From positions 2,646,001 through 2,710,000 of the forward strand of contig NZ_CP125098.1 in the NCBI RefSeq assembly GCF_030020805.1: DNA of 64,000 bases. Direction: 5' to 3'. Source of the DNA: Paenibacillus sp. RC67. Its GTDB lineage: Bacteria > Bacillota > Bacilli > Paenibacillales > NBRC-103111. Shown here in pieces: positions 34,413 through 42,863 of the stretch. A program made the translations under genes and the position numbers. The notes beneath the pieces are model-generated. The model was not told the origin of the DNA. It was given only the letters and a program-made list of their open reading frames with translations, and ran no database searches. The number at the start of each line of letters is the position of its first letter. Position 1 is the first letter of the stretch.

Positions 34413-34907
34413 ATGAATCGTGCGTTAACAACAGCTCTGTTCACAGTCGGGTTAGCTCAGCTGGCTAAGGTTCCTTTGGCTTACCAACAAACTGGAAGGC
34501 TGGATTGGTCTAATCTGCTCCGAACCGGTGGGATGCCAAGCTCCCATTCTGCAGGCGTTGCTTCTTTGGCTTCCTATGTAGCTTTAAAAAGAGGTGTGAC
34601 CTCTATTCATTTTGCGACAGCTAGTATGCTGGGTTTGATTGTTATGTTCGATGCGATGGGAATTCGAAGGCAGGCGGGGATTATTGCGACAGAAGTAAAT
34701 GATCTTGGTGATACAGTAGCCTTATTAGCGGATAAGGACCCAACACTGAGTCATGAGAGAAGGGAGAAACAACTGGAAGAAAGGTTGGGGCATGTGCCTC
34801 AGGAGGTACTTGGAGGTGCACTGATTGGCATCTTCATTGGGGCAGGAAGCTACATCTTAGAAAAACGGACACGTAAGCGCAGATTCTTCTTGCCATGGTT
34901 TAGTTGA
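34413..34907 (+). CDS. Divergent PAP2 family membrane protein (DUF212, YuiD-like)
   Basis: 164 aa. ATG 34413 follows TGAGGTGA. GGMPSSHSAGVASLA carries the S-S-H of the acid-phosphatase-like fold, and DAMGIRRQAG follows in the next helix. Four membrane helices. A basic C-terminus. The family resembles PAP2 phosphatases but is uncharacterised. Confidence 0.9.
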   Translation: MNRALTTALFTVGLAQLAKVPLAYQQTGRLDWSNLLRTGGMPSSHSAGVASLASYVALKRGVTSIHFATASMLGLIVMFDAMGIRRQAGIIATEVNDLGDTVALLADKDPTLSHERREKQLEERLGHVPQEVLGGALIGIFIGAGSYILEKRTRKRRFFLPWFS

Positions 34908-34925
34908 TCATTTTCTAACTTAATA

Positions 34926-34956
34926 AACCCTGTGCTGCATAATGCAGCACAGGGTT
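34926..34956. terminator. Bidirectional terminator
   Basis: Perfect 13-bp stem AACCCTGTGCTGC / GCAGCACAGGGTT with a 5-nt loop between convergent genes. T and A rich flanks on both sides. Confidence 0.8.
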
Positions 34957-34968
34957 ATTTATGTATAG

Positions 34969-36597
34969 TTACATTGTTCCGCGATTTCCACTTAGACTCA
35001 TTTGAGGTGAAGCATCCGGATGGCTAAGGGGAACCGTGATAGTGAACTTGGTTCCTTTGTCCATTTCACTTTCCACTTCCATCGTTCCTTCATGATCCTG
35101 TACAATTTTATGACAAATGGATAATCCTAAGCCAGTACCCGATTCTTTTGTTGTATAAAAAGGCAGGAAAATTTGATCAAGCTCATTTTCGGGAATTCCT
35201 TTCCCGGTATCTGAAATTTCAATTACCGCATGATCATTTTCACGGGTGAGCACGATCCGAACGAGTCCTTCATCAGGCATCGCCTCGATTGCGTTTTTGA
35301 TCAAATTTAGAAGAAGTTGCAAAATCTTATCTTGATCCATTAGCATAGGGAGCGAATCCGAGCCCGGATCAAATTCAATATGATGACCTAGACGAGACGT
35401 CTCCGAATCCAAAAGCGAAATGACACGCTGAATGCAATCCTTGATGGAATGAACTTTGAATTGGGTTGCATGCGGTTTTGAGAACTGAAGAAATTCGGCA
35501 GTCAGCATACTCATCCTCGTAATTTCATCCATAATTAAATCATACCATGGTTTAATGTTAAAATTATCGGATTTGGAGATCTGCAGGAAACCTTTAATCG
35601 TAGTCAACGGATTACGTATTTCATGTGCCATGCCCGATGCCAGCTCACCTACGACACGAAGTTTCTCGGAGCGGAGCATGTGTTCTTCGCGCTTTAACCA
35701 AGATTCTCTCTTCATTGTATACAAATTGCGTTCTACTATAAAAAACAAATCATCTTTAGAAATTCCATCATCGGGATAAAAGGCCATACCATAGTTAATT
35801 TCGATTCCTGTTAGCTTAGGGAACTCCGAGGCCATCAGTTGAGAAATATAGTTCTGTGTATGCCTGGAATCGCTGGAATCCAGTACAATGGCAAATTCAT
35901 CACCGCCGTAGCGGGAGATGACTAAGGCTTCGGGAAACATAATCCTTAACAGTTGGGCAACCTGCTTCAATATTCGGTTCACTCCGTGAAAACCGTTGAT
36001 CGTATTTAATGATTTTAAATCCTTGCAATCGATCAATACGAGCGCAACCGATTGATGAATCTGTACTAGATGCTCTAACTGACGATGACATTCCTCATAG
36101 TTGTATAACCCTGTCAACGCATCGTGAGTGCTTAAATGCTTCTTTTCGTTATCCAAAAGCAGGGTCTGACTCTCTATCACATATAAGTATCGTCTAAATA
36201 AAAAGCCAACAGTCAAGCAACTGAATGCGCAAAATAATAAGATGAACAGTCGATAACTAGTAAAAGGTAAATAAGTGAAAGCAATACAAACATAGGCTGC
36301 TGTATATATAATACTTATGGAGGCTGTGGACTTCTGCTTCTTCATCGAGTACATCGACTTAATGATTTCAACAATGTACAGCGGCAAGCATAAATCCATT
36401 TGACTAACCCAATGGAATATCATAACCAGACCAAATTGAAGAAATGTAGCTCCTATCCATTTTTTTTCGACGAGATGAGCAGCGAGATAAGCGACAGCAC
36501 AAAGAACGAGTAACCATGGATTGGAAGTTTTCTGGAACCAAATAGAAGAGGCGCAAATAATGGTTGTGTAAGTAATCAGAATCCAATTATAACTCAT
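34969..36597 (-). CDS. Membrane GGDEF-histidine kinase hybrid
   Basis: 542 aa. ATG 36597 with GAGGAG upstream. Residues 1-150 form about six membrane helices. HDALTGLYNYEECHRQLEHL opens a GGDEF domain with an intact RYGGDEFAIVL. Then LASGMAHEIRNPLTTIKGFLQ is a HisKA phosphorylation site (His of AHEIRNP), followed by the HATPase boxes LLNLIKNAIEAMP, ISDTGKGIPENEL and GTGLGLSICHKIV. Membrane sporulation kinases of KinB type share the kinase end. The GGDEF may make or sense cyclic-di-GMP. No response regulator is adjacent, so it is an orphan kinase. Confidence 0.9.
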   Translation of the reverse strand: MSYNWILITYTTIICASSIWFQKTSNPWLLVLCAVAYLAAHLVEKKWIGATFLQFGLVMIFHWVSQMDLCLPLYIVEIIKSMYSMKKQKSTASISIIYTAAYVCIAFTYLPFTSYRLFILLFCAFSCLTVGFLFRRYLYVIESQTLLLDNEKKHLSTHDALTGLYNYEECHRQLEHLVQIHQSVALVLIDCKDLKSLNTINGFHGVNRILKQVAQLLRIMFPEALVISRYGGDEFAIVLDSSDSRHTQNYISQLMASEFPKLTGIEINYGMAFYPDDGISKDDLFFIVERNLYTMKRESWLKREEHMLRSEKLRVVGELASGMAHEIRNPLTTIKGFLQISKSDNFNIKPWYDLIMDEITRMSMLTAEFLQFSKPHATQFKVHSIKDCIQRVISLLDSETSRLGHHIEFDPGSDSLPMLMDQDKILQLLLNLIKNAIEAMPDEGLVRIVLTRENDHAVIEISDTGKGIPENELDQIFLPFYTTKESGTGLGLSICHKIVQDHEGTMEVESEMDKGTKFTITVPLSHPDASPQMSLSGNRGTM

Positions 36598-36792
36598 GCT
36601 TTCATACTCCTCATCATAATTTAGGAATGAAAGGATATTAATGGAATTCTCTATTGACTTGATAAATCCTTCTTAGTAAATCGGAATTGAACTTATCCTG
36701 AATAAAAACTTTTCATTCAGCTCACAATAACATTGCGTCATGGATTTCAATAGCAAAGATGGTTTCTAACACAATTAAGGGAGGATATGTCC

Positions 36793-37019
36793 ATGCAACG
36801 TGAAACCTTTGTAGCTGTGCAAAAAAACGGTGATGGCGACATAACAGCCTTCAAAACTTCAAGCGGTCGTACACTCCAGTACGAGCAAGCCCTTCAAGAA
36901 GTTCACAACGGTACTATTGAGGAGTAAACGTTTTCAAAGGCAGAGACGGTGATTCCTATATTCGCGGCGATGCTGACGGTGATCCTACAAACAACTTGGA
37001 CTCGCTACCGATGTTTTAA
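36793..37019 (+). pseudogene. DUF3892 protein, frameshifted by one base
   Basis: ATG 36793 after AAGGGAGGA starts MQRETFVAVQKNGDGDITAF and stops after 44 codons at TAA 36925. One extra G in GAGGAG (36919-36924, read as GAGGGAG) gives a continuous 75-aa chain ending in TNNLDSLPMF at TAA 37017. That is the usual size and C-terminus of DUF3892. The second half is thus fully conserved out of frame, which suggests a missing base in the sequence. Confidence 0.8.
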
Positions 37020-37032
37020 TGAACAATAAACA

Positions 37033-37064
37033 AAACCTGACCTTCCAGGAGGTCAGGTTTTTTT
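37033..37064 (+). terminator. Terminator after DUF3892 gene
   Basis: AAACCTGACC/GGTCAGGTTT stem and T run. Confidence 0.85.
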
Positions 37065-37142
37065 ACGATAGGTTCATGGAGTAGGGAGAAGGAGAGAGTA
37101 CCTATCATATATAAACATCCTCTGTATCCGTAAGCAGGCAGT

Positions 37143-37886
37143 TTAATCAAATTCGTAACATGTATGCTGTTCGATGAAAGTCATCTGGCCTGTTTTTCCT
37201 TTATATAATTCCATTGTATCATCATAATGCATCAATAAAACTATTTTTTGAATATGTGGGGGTAGAGTCATCAACTCCTCAAGACTGGCATGTACAAAGC
37301 CTGGAGTGGAAAACTGGCAATCGTGTAAAATATATTTGCATCTTTGGTTTTCATATAAATTCGTCAGCAGCGATAGATTGAACTTGGTATCGGCGCTGTA
37401 AAACACGGTATTGTTCAAGAGTACCGAATAGCTAGGCTTGTCAGGAATATGTTCGGAGCGAATTGTCTCGATGATGAATCCCGGTGAAATTTCAGTAAGT
37501 GATCCTTCATCGATCGTTATCACTTCGAAGTAATCTTGCAAGCTTGTAAAGCCTTCAGCTTCATTCTCGAGACCACCTCTTAATGAATGATCCCACAATG
37601 ATTCAAGAACCTTTGAAGGAACGAACAGCTTCATTTTTTTCTTGTATGTATATTTAAACCGAAAGGCAAACTCTTCAAGTCCACCTACATGATCCGCGTG
37701 AATATGGGTTATAAGTAGGCCGTCAATCTGATCTATTGAGATATCCAAAGCATGTAGTGCTCTAGGAGCAGTGGCTCCGCAATCTATTAATAATACAAAA
37801 TCGTTACAGGTAACTAAAGCATTGTTATTGAAATATTTTTTTGAAAAAGCACTTCCCGTGCCGATCATCTGAATTTGCAGGCTCAC
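37143..37886 (-). CDS. MBL-fold metal-dependent hydrolase (RNase Z-like)
   Basis: 247 aa. GTG 37886 has GGAGG 8 nt upstream; an ATG at 37904 overlaps that site and is less likely. MIGTGSAFSKKYFNNNALV begins the fold, LLIDCGATAPRAL gives the Asp strand, and THIHADHVGGLEE holds the HxHxDH metal site. VFYSADTKFN and ILHDCQF supply the Asp and Cys/Asp positions, and LLMHYDD the last His. RNase Z/YycJ-like fold, but the RNase Z exosite arm is not obvious. Spo0E-like gene lies 90 bp upstream on the same strand. Confidence 0.88.
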   Translation of the reverse strand: MSLQIQMIGTGSAFSKKYFNNNALVTCNDFVLLIDCGATAPRALHALDISIDQIDGLLITHIHADHVGGLEEFAFRFKYTYKKKMKLFVPSKVLESLWDHSLRGGLENEAEGFTSLQDYFEVITIDEGSLTEISPGFIIETIRSEHIPDKPSYSVLLNNTVFYSADTKFNLSLLTNLYENQRCKYILHDCQFSTPGFVHASLEELMTLPPHIQKIVLLMHYDDTMELYKGKTGQMTFIEQHTCYEFD

Positions 37887-37976
37887 AAACGATCCTCCAC
37901 TCATGGTTCCATAGCACTTATGTCATTTTTAATCTACCATGTCTTTGAACCCATTTACAAGAAAAATTTAACAAGG

Positions 37977-38138
37977 TTACTTTGCCTTCATTTGCTGCAG
38001 GATGAAAGAGTCCAGTTTCTGGCTAATGGCCAGCACATCCGGATGTCCGAAATTGTACTGGTGCTTCACTACAACTTGCGCCAAGTGTTTCTTAAGAGCC
38101 TCAATTTCCTCTTCTAGCCGACTTGGGTCTGATGACAT
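37977..38138 (-). CDS. Spo0E-family aspartyl phosphate phosphatase
   Basis: 53 aa, ATG 38138 with GGAG 8 nt upstream. Two helices: LEEEIEALKKHLAQVVVK and the signature HPDVLAISQKLDSFILQQM with the conserved S-Q-x-L-D. Such proteins remove phosphate from Spo0A and delay sporulation. This supports a spore-forming host. Confidence 0.88.
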   Translation of the reverse strand: MSSDPSRLEEEIEALKKHLAQVVVKHQYNFGHPDVLAISQKLDSFILQQMKAK

Positions 38139-38504
38139 GCGACCATCTCCATATGACAGATTCTGTGTGATTGCGATAATTGAAATATACCACGTTTATT
38201 ATAGAAAACAAAGCGGACGAGATTTCTTCCTCTTTGGATTTTTTTGATAGCTATGTGAATCAATGTATTTCCCGGGGAAGCGCGACAATCGCCATATATT
38301 TGCACATTGTGATACCTATTTCCATTGTGATAGCATCGAAATGGCGTATTTTGTATAAAATGCAAGGAAGAATGGTTGTTTTTACTATATCTAGTTCATA
38401 ACGAAAACATTTTTTTGTTTAATAAGGAAATGAGCGCAACTCTTTCCACTAATCTGAGTATAAGCATATAGAACAAAGTACAAGACACGATGGAGGTTGC
38501 TGGA
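38139..38504. other. Intergenic region with direct repeat
   Basis: No convincing gene. CATTGTGATA occurs twice with an 18-bp period (38305-38314 and 38323-38332). A TATAAT on the minus strand (38198-38203) could serve the Spo0E gene. The remainder is AT-rich. Confidence 0.45.
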
Positions 38505-39125
38505 ATGTTTAAAGTACCGCGGATGCTAACGCTGGTTCTCTCCTTATCGCTCTTTGGAGCAACAGGGGCTATGGCCAGTTCAATATGGGGCGATTACGAG
38601 GGCTTCAGTAAGGTTAAAATGGTTGTCAACGATGTGGAGAAGCAGTTCAAGGATAACGAGACTCCTGCTTTTCTAGTGAAAGGTAACGCGGTTCTACCTG
38701 TACGTGCCTTATCCGAGTCACTGCAATCTCTGGTTCGTTGGGATGATGGAACGAAGACGGTATCCGTCTTTAAGCCTAACGTTCATATGTTTGTAGCGGA
38801 AAAAGTTAACGATGATTACTCTGTTAAGTCTCCGTTCGGACGGGTACCAAAAGGAAAGAAGATTGATTTTGCAGTCTTCGCTCAAGTTGATAGCTTGAAG
38901 ACACCGTTTTATTCTTTCAAAATATCGATAGAAACACCAAGCGGCCAGCAAGCGGTACCTGCTCATGAGAAAATTGTTAATGGGCAGAAAGAAAACTTCT
39001 GGTATCCATGGCCTTTCTCGGTTTCCTTCAATGAAGCAGGAGACTATAAAATTAAGTTCTCTATCAAGCTGGATGAAGATGGAGATTACACCGTAGTTTC
39101 CGAGAAAGTCATTGTTTCCGAATAA
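38505..39125 (+). CDS. Secreted stalk-domain (copper amine oxidase N-terminal) protein
   Basis: 206 aa. ATG 38505 with GGAGG upstream; the frame is open from 38490. Signal peptide ends near GAMAS. VKMVVNDVEKQF, AVLPVRALSESL and LVRWDDGTKTVSVF make one stalk domain (about residues 35-90). A beta-sandwich region with YWPFSVSFNEAGDYKI-like strands follows. Stalk domains are common surface modules in Paenibacillus. No catalytic part is seen. Confidence 0.85.
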   Translation: MFKVPRMLTLVLSLSLFGATGAMASSIWGDYEGFSKVKMVVNDVEKQFKDNETPAFLVKGNAVLPVRALSESLQSLVRWDDGTKTVSVFKPNVHMFVAEKVNDDYSVKSPFGRVPKGKKIDFAVFAQVDSLKTPFYSFKISIETPSGQQAVPAHEKIVNGQKENFWYPWPFSVSFNEAGDYKIKFSIKLDEDGDYTVVSEKVIVSE

Positions 39126-39224
39126 TTAAAAGTAGGCTAGTATCGCTGTCTTACATTGACCTCCATGCACGAAACGTGTTACCATACGAGGGATGACTAT
39201 TTTATTATGAAATGAGGTTTTCCC

Positions 39225-39524
39225 ATGAGCGATCACATACACGACGAGAACTGTGATCATGACCATGATCACGAAGACGATATTTTTATCGTAACAGATA
39301 AAGACGGCGTTGAGCATGAAATGGTTATGGTATATACGTTTGAAGCAAGTGAACAGCCTTATGCTGTTTTGCTTGACCGTAATGATCCGGAAGCGGACGG
39401 AGTTATTTTCAGAATTGAAGAAGAAAATGACGAAGCTTACTTGGCTAGCATCGAAGATGAAGAAGAGTGGGAACGTGTTGTTCAAATCTACAATCAAATT
39501 GTAGAAGAACAAGAGAACGAATAG
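39225..39524 (+). CDS. DUF1292 family protein
   Basis: 99 aa. ATG 39225. N-terminal His/Asp/Glu-rich stretch (HIHDENCDHDHDHEDD) may bind metal. FIVTDKDGVEHEMVMVYTFE and YAVLLDRNDPEADGVIFRIEEEND are the DUF1292 core (YrzB-like). In Bacillales it usually lies by the yrrK-alaS region; here it is on its own. Confidence 0.88.
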   Translation: MSDHIHDENCDHDHDHEDDIFIVTDKDGVEHEMVMVYTFEASEQPYAVLLDRNDPEADGVIFRIEEENDEAYLASIEDEEEWERVVQIYNQIVEEQENE

Positions 39525-39538
39525 GCGCTATAAGTAAA

Positions 39539-39569
39539 AACCTTCTTGCTAAGGCAAGAAGGTTTTTTT
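39539..39569. terminator. Bidirectional terminator
   Basis: AACCTTCTTGC/GCAAGAAGGTT stem, flanked by A run and T run, between convergent genes. Confidence 0.85.
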
Positions 39570-39591
39570 GCGCGTAGTATGGATCAAGGTG

Positions 39592-40011
39592 CTATTTGCG
39601 AGGATTAAAATACATAATGCGACCGTTAAACAAATGCAGCTCCGCTTTCCAAAGCTTGGCCAAATATTTGCAAAACTCGTTGCCTTTGGATTTGTCCCCA
39701 TGAGTGCAGTCGTCAGGAAGAACGACTTGAATAAAATTGCGCTCGTTATCCCCATCCTGGTCCTTGCCAGAACCCATGACGATATATTTGTACAGAGCAT
39801 TTTTACCTTTAAGGTAAAACCATTTGCCATCGGCTTCAGGTTTGGATTCAATGGTGTAAGGGAAACCGGCGTCCTCGTAATCCCAACCCAGCTGCTTGCC
39901 GGTGAGGTTCAGCTGATCTTTGTAGTGCAGCAGTTGATCTTTCAGTTCATCCAAAGATAAGGAAGAAACGGTGGAGCCTTCTACAAACTTAATATAAGCG
40001 CTTTGAGCCAT
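39592..40011 (-). CDS. DUF1885 family protein
   Basis: 139 aa. ATG 40011 with AGGTG upstream. MAQSAYIKFVEGSTVSSLSLDEL, QLGWDYEDAGFPYTIE and NFIQVVLPDDCTHGDKSKGNEFCKYLAKLWKAELHLFNGR match the Bacillales DUF1885 family. It is cytoplasmic and of unknown role. Confidence 0.85.
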   Translation of the reverse strand: MAQSAYIKFVEGSTVSSLSLDELKDQLLHYKDQLNLTGKQLGWDYEDAGFPYTIESKPEADGKWFYLKGKNALYKYIVMGSGKDQDGDNERNFIQVVLPDDCTHGDKSKGNEFCKYLAKLWKAELHLFNGRIMYFNPRK

Positions 40012-40171
40012 TACCGATACACCTGCCTGTAAAATGGACTGGAAAGGTTTTCATAAATCATAATAAGAACATCATAGCATTTCAAGGTTGGATTGACAAT
40101 ATGATGAACCATTGTATCATTATGGAGTATGCAGTGAACTGGTTGTGAACCAAAGAGAGGGGACATTAAGG

Positions 40172-40981
40172 GTGAAAAGATTCGAAGGCTATATGCTCGT
40201 TACCGATATGGATGGAACATTACTTGATAGCAGTAAAACAATCAGCGTTGAAAATAAACAGGCGATTGACCGGTTTGTAGCGGAGGGCGGACTTTTTACA
40301 TTGGCCACTGGAAGAATTGCTGGATCGGTAAAACGGTTTGCTGATGTTCTTCCACTTGGAGCGCCTGCTATATTATATAATGGTTCTATGATCTATGATT
40401 TTGCAGCTAGCGAGATTGTATGGCAGTGTACGTTAGAGAGATCAGTGATCCCTGTACTGGAACAACTGATAGAGCGGTTTCCAGAGCTTGGAGTGGAGAT
40501 CTACTGTGGAAGTGAACCGTATTTTATTCGGGAGAATCGGATGACCGATCATCATCGTCGCATGGAGAACTTTATGAGGCCTGTTACTGAGGATATGCAC
40601 CAGTTAACTGATCCATGGCTCAAGGTATTGCTAGCTTGGGAACCGGAACTCTTGTACGAGGTAGAGGCATTTGCTGCACAATTTACAGAGTTTAGTTGGA
40701 TAAGATCGGATGATAAATACTTGGAAATATTGCCAGCAGAAACGACTAAAGGACATGCCCTTGAGGAGTTAATGAGAATGACGCGAATCGAGCGATCCCG
40801 CTGCATTGCGATGGGGGATCATTTGAACGACCTTGAAATGCTCCGGAGAGCAGGAGTAGGTATAGCAGTAGCAAACGCTCATCCATCATTAATGGAAGTG
40901 TCCAACCGGTCATGCAAGCATCACAATGAGCATGCGGTGGCTGATGTGATTGAATGGCTGGAAAGCCAAGTGCAGAACTGA
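40172..40981 (+). CDS. HAD-family hydrolase, Cof type
   Basis: 269 aa. GTG 40172 has GAGGGG 9 nt upstream; the frame is open to 40112. Motif I VTDMDGTLLDSS (nucleophile Asp), motif II LATGR, Lys in ETTKGHALEEL and motif IV MGDHLNDLEML are complete. The large C2 cap fits a Cof-type phosphatase acting on sugar phosphates or flavin nucleotides. Substrate unknown. Confidence 0.93.
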   Translation: MKRFEGYMLVTDMDGTLLDSSKTISVENKQAIDRFVAEGGLFTLATGRIAGSVKRFADVLPLGAPAILYNGSMIYDFAASEIVWQCTLERSVIPVLEQLIERFPELGVEIYCGSEPYFIRENRMTDHHRRMENFMRPVTEDMHQLTDPWLKVLLAWEPELLYEVEAFAAQFTEFSWIRSDDKYLEILPAETTKGHALEELMRMTRIERSRCIAMGDHLNDLEMLRRAGVGIAVANAHPSLMEVSNRSCKHHNEHAVADVIEWLESQVQN

Positions 40982-40992
40982 AACATGAAAGA

Positions 40993-41035
40993 AGGGAACA
41001 CGTTCGCCTTGAGATGGCTGCGTGTTCCCTTTTTA
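40993..41035 (+). terminator. Terminator
   Basis: AGGGAACACG/CGTGTTCCCT stem, 18-nt loop, T run. Confidence 0.85.
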
Positions 41036-41111
41036 ATTTATAAATTGTGGGGCCCCCCGCAAAGTACCTGTATTCGCTTTGAAGCTAAATGCTCTACTAT
41101 GTTGGGTTATG

Positions 41112-42587
41112 TTAGAAAATCGCTTGGGTTTCTACAATGACCTTAACGTTCTCGATACTTCTGTCTTCAGGTCCTTTAACTGGAAGACCAACTTCCACAT
41201 GCTCGGTAATATAGTCGATCAGATCCTGGGATATAACCTCACCCGGCAAAAGAATAGGAATACCTGGAGGATATACATAGATGAATTCCGCTATGATTCG
41301 ATCAGCAGATTCCTTGAAAGGTATAATCTCCGTATCGCCATAGAACGCATCGCGCGGTGTCAAGGTAAGCTGAGGAATTTTCGGAATTTTGATGACCAGC
41401 TCATTAACTTCCCGCAAATTGTAGTTTTGTTTGGAAAGCTCTCGTAGCGCTGTCAACAAAATATCTACGTTTTCTTGGGTGTCGCCAGGCGTGATAAGAC
41501 ACAAAATGTTATAGAGATCACTCAACTCTACTTCAATGTTGTAATGCTCGCGAAGCCAGTTTTCTGCATCGTATCCTGTAATTCCCAAGTGTCGAACATG
41601 AATATTCACTTTGGTTGGATCGTAGTCAAAGGTGGCTTCCTTGCCAAGAATCTCTTCTCCGAAGCAGCTAAGTCCGGGAATTTCATTAATCGATTTACGA
41701 GCAAATTCAGCCAGTTCAATTGCACGGTTAGCAAGCTCTTCTCCATTCAATGCCAAATGCCTACGAGCTGCATCGAGCGACGCCAGAAGAATATAGGAAG
41801 TGGACGTTGTAGTCAGCATGCTGATAATCGTTTTGGCCCGACGTACATTGATCCGGCCTTCTTTAATATTCAGAACGGAGCTCTGTGTCAAGGAGCCGCC
41901 AAGCTTGTGAACGCTCGTTGCAGCCATATCAGCGCCTGCGCTCATAGCGGACATAGGCAGCTTGTCGTTGAAGTGAATAAGAACACCATGAGCCTCATCT
42001 ACCAATACAGGGATGTTATAGCTATGAACCAGATCGACGATTTCTTTGAGGTTGGCACAAACACCGTAATAAGTCGGATTGATGACGAGAACGGCTTTTG
42101 CATCAGGATGCTTCTCAAGCGCACGTTTGACAGAACGTGTAGTAATTCCATGATCGATCCCTAAATTTTCATCACGGACAGGCGAGATAAAGACAGGCTT
42201 GGCCCCGGCAAAAATAATGGCGGACATAATGGATTTATGTACGTTCCGCGGCACGATTATTTTATCCCCTTGAGAGCAAACCGTCAAAATCATCGTCATA
42301 ATAGCGCCGCTGGTGCCTTGCACGGAAAAGAACGTATGATCTGCTCCGAAGGCGTCGGCTGCAAGCATTTGTGCTTCTTCGATGACACCTGTCGGCTGAT
42401 GCAGGTCATCGAGCGGTGCTATATTGATAAGGTCGATGGACAGGGCGTTGTCTCCGATAAAATGCCGGAACTCCGGGTCCATCCCGACTCCTTTTTTATG
42501 GCCTGGAATATGGAATTGAACGGGATTGTGCTCTGCGTGCTGCTTCAAAGCAGTAAAAAGAGGAGTACGTTGATGATCCACTGTCAT
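41112..42587 (-). CDS. speA: Arginine decarboxylase (SpeA, Orn/Lys/Arg decarboxylase family)
   Basis: 491 aa, as in Bacillus SpeA (490). ATG 42587. PVQFHIPGHKKGVGMDPEFR at the N-terminus, FFSVQGTSGAIMTMI and VLVDEAHGVLIHF around the cofactor, and TSVHKLGGSLTQSS with the PLP-binding Lys. The C-terminal domain carries MTPRDAFYG-type and EFIYVYPPGIPILLPGE motifs. It makes agmatine from arginine, the first step of polyamine synthesis. A lysine decarboxylase specificity (as for the YaaO paralogue) cannot be excluded from motifs alone. Confidence 0.9.
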   Translation of the reverse strand: MTVDHQRTPLFTALKQHAEHNPVQFHIPGHKKGVGMDPEFRHFIGDNALSIDLINIAPLDDLHQPTGVIEEAQMLAADAFGADHTFFSVQGTSGAIMTMILTVCSQGDKIIVPRNVHKSIMSAIIFAGAKPVFISPVRDENLGIDHGITTRSVKRALEKHPDAKAVLVINPTYYGVCANLKEIVDLVHSYNIPVLVDEAHGVLIHFNDKLPMSAMSAGADMAATSVHKLGGSLTQSSVLNIKEGRINVRRAKTIISMLTTTSTSYILLASLDAARRHLALNGEELANRAIELAEFARKSINEIPGLSCFGEEILGKEATFDYDPTKVNIHVRHLGITGYDAENWLREHYNIEVELSDLYNILCLITPGDTQENVDILLTALRELSKQNYNLREVNELVIKIPKIPQLTLTPRDAFYGDTEIIPFKESADRIIAEFIYVYPPGIPILLPGEVISQDLIDYITEHVEVGLPVKGPEDRSIENVKVIVETQAIF

Positions 42588-42863
42588 GCCTACCTTTCGT
42601 AGTAAAATAAAGACGGTTGAGATCCGATATGGACCCCAACTAAGTAATACTAAACCATAAAGGGATAGGGATGCAAGGGGATTTTTTGACGTTTAAGAAA
42701 ACTTAAAAGAATAAAAAAGGGTTTCGGATCTAAGGAGGTAAGGAATCTGAAGCAAACGGCGGTTTTGTCGAATTTGTTAATCTTGTGTGAGATGATTTCC
42801 CTCTTGAAAAAAGTTATGATACCATAGCAATATACTTTAAATTGGGAGGCTTTGGATTACACT

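Noticed and set aside
38180..38401. Plus-strand frame of 73 codons between Spo0E and stalk-domain genes
   Set aside because: No ribosome site, and AT-rich sequence with overlapping frames on the other strand.
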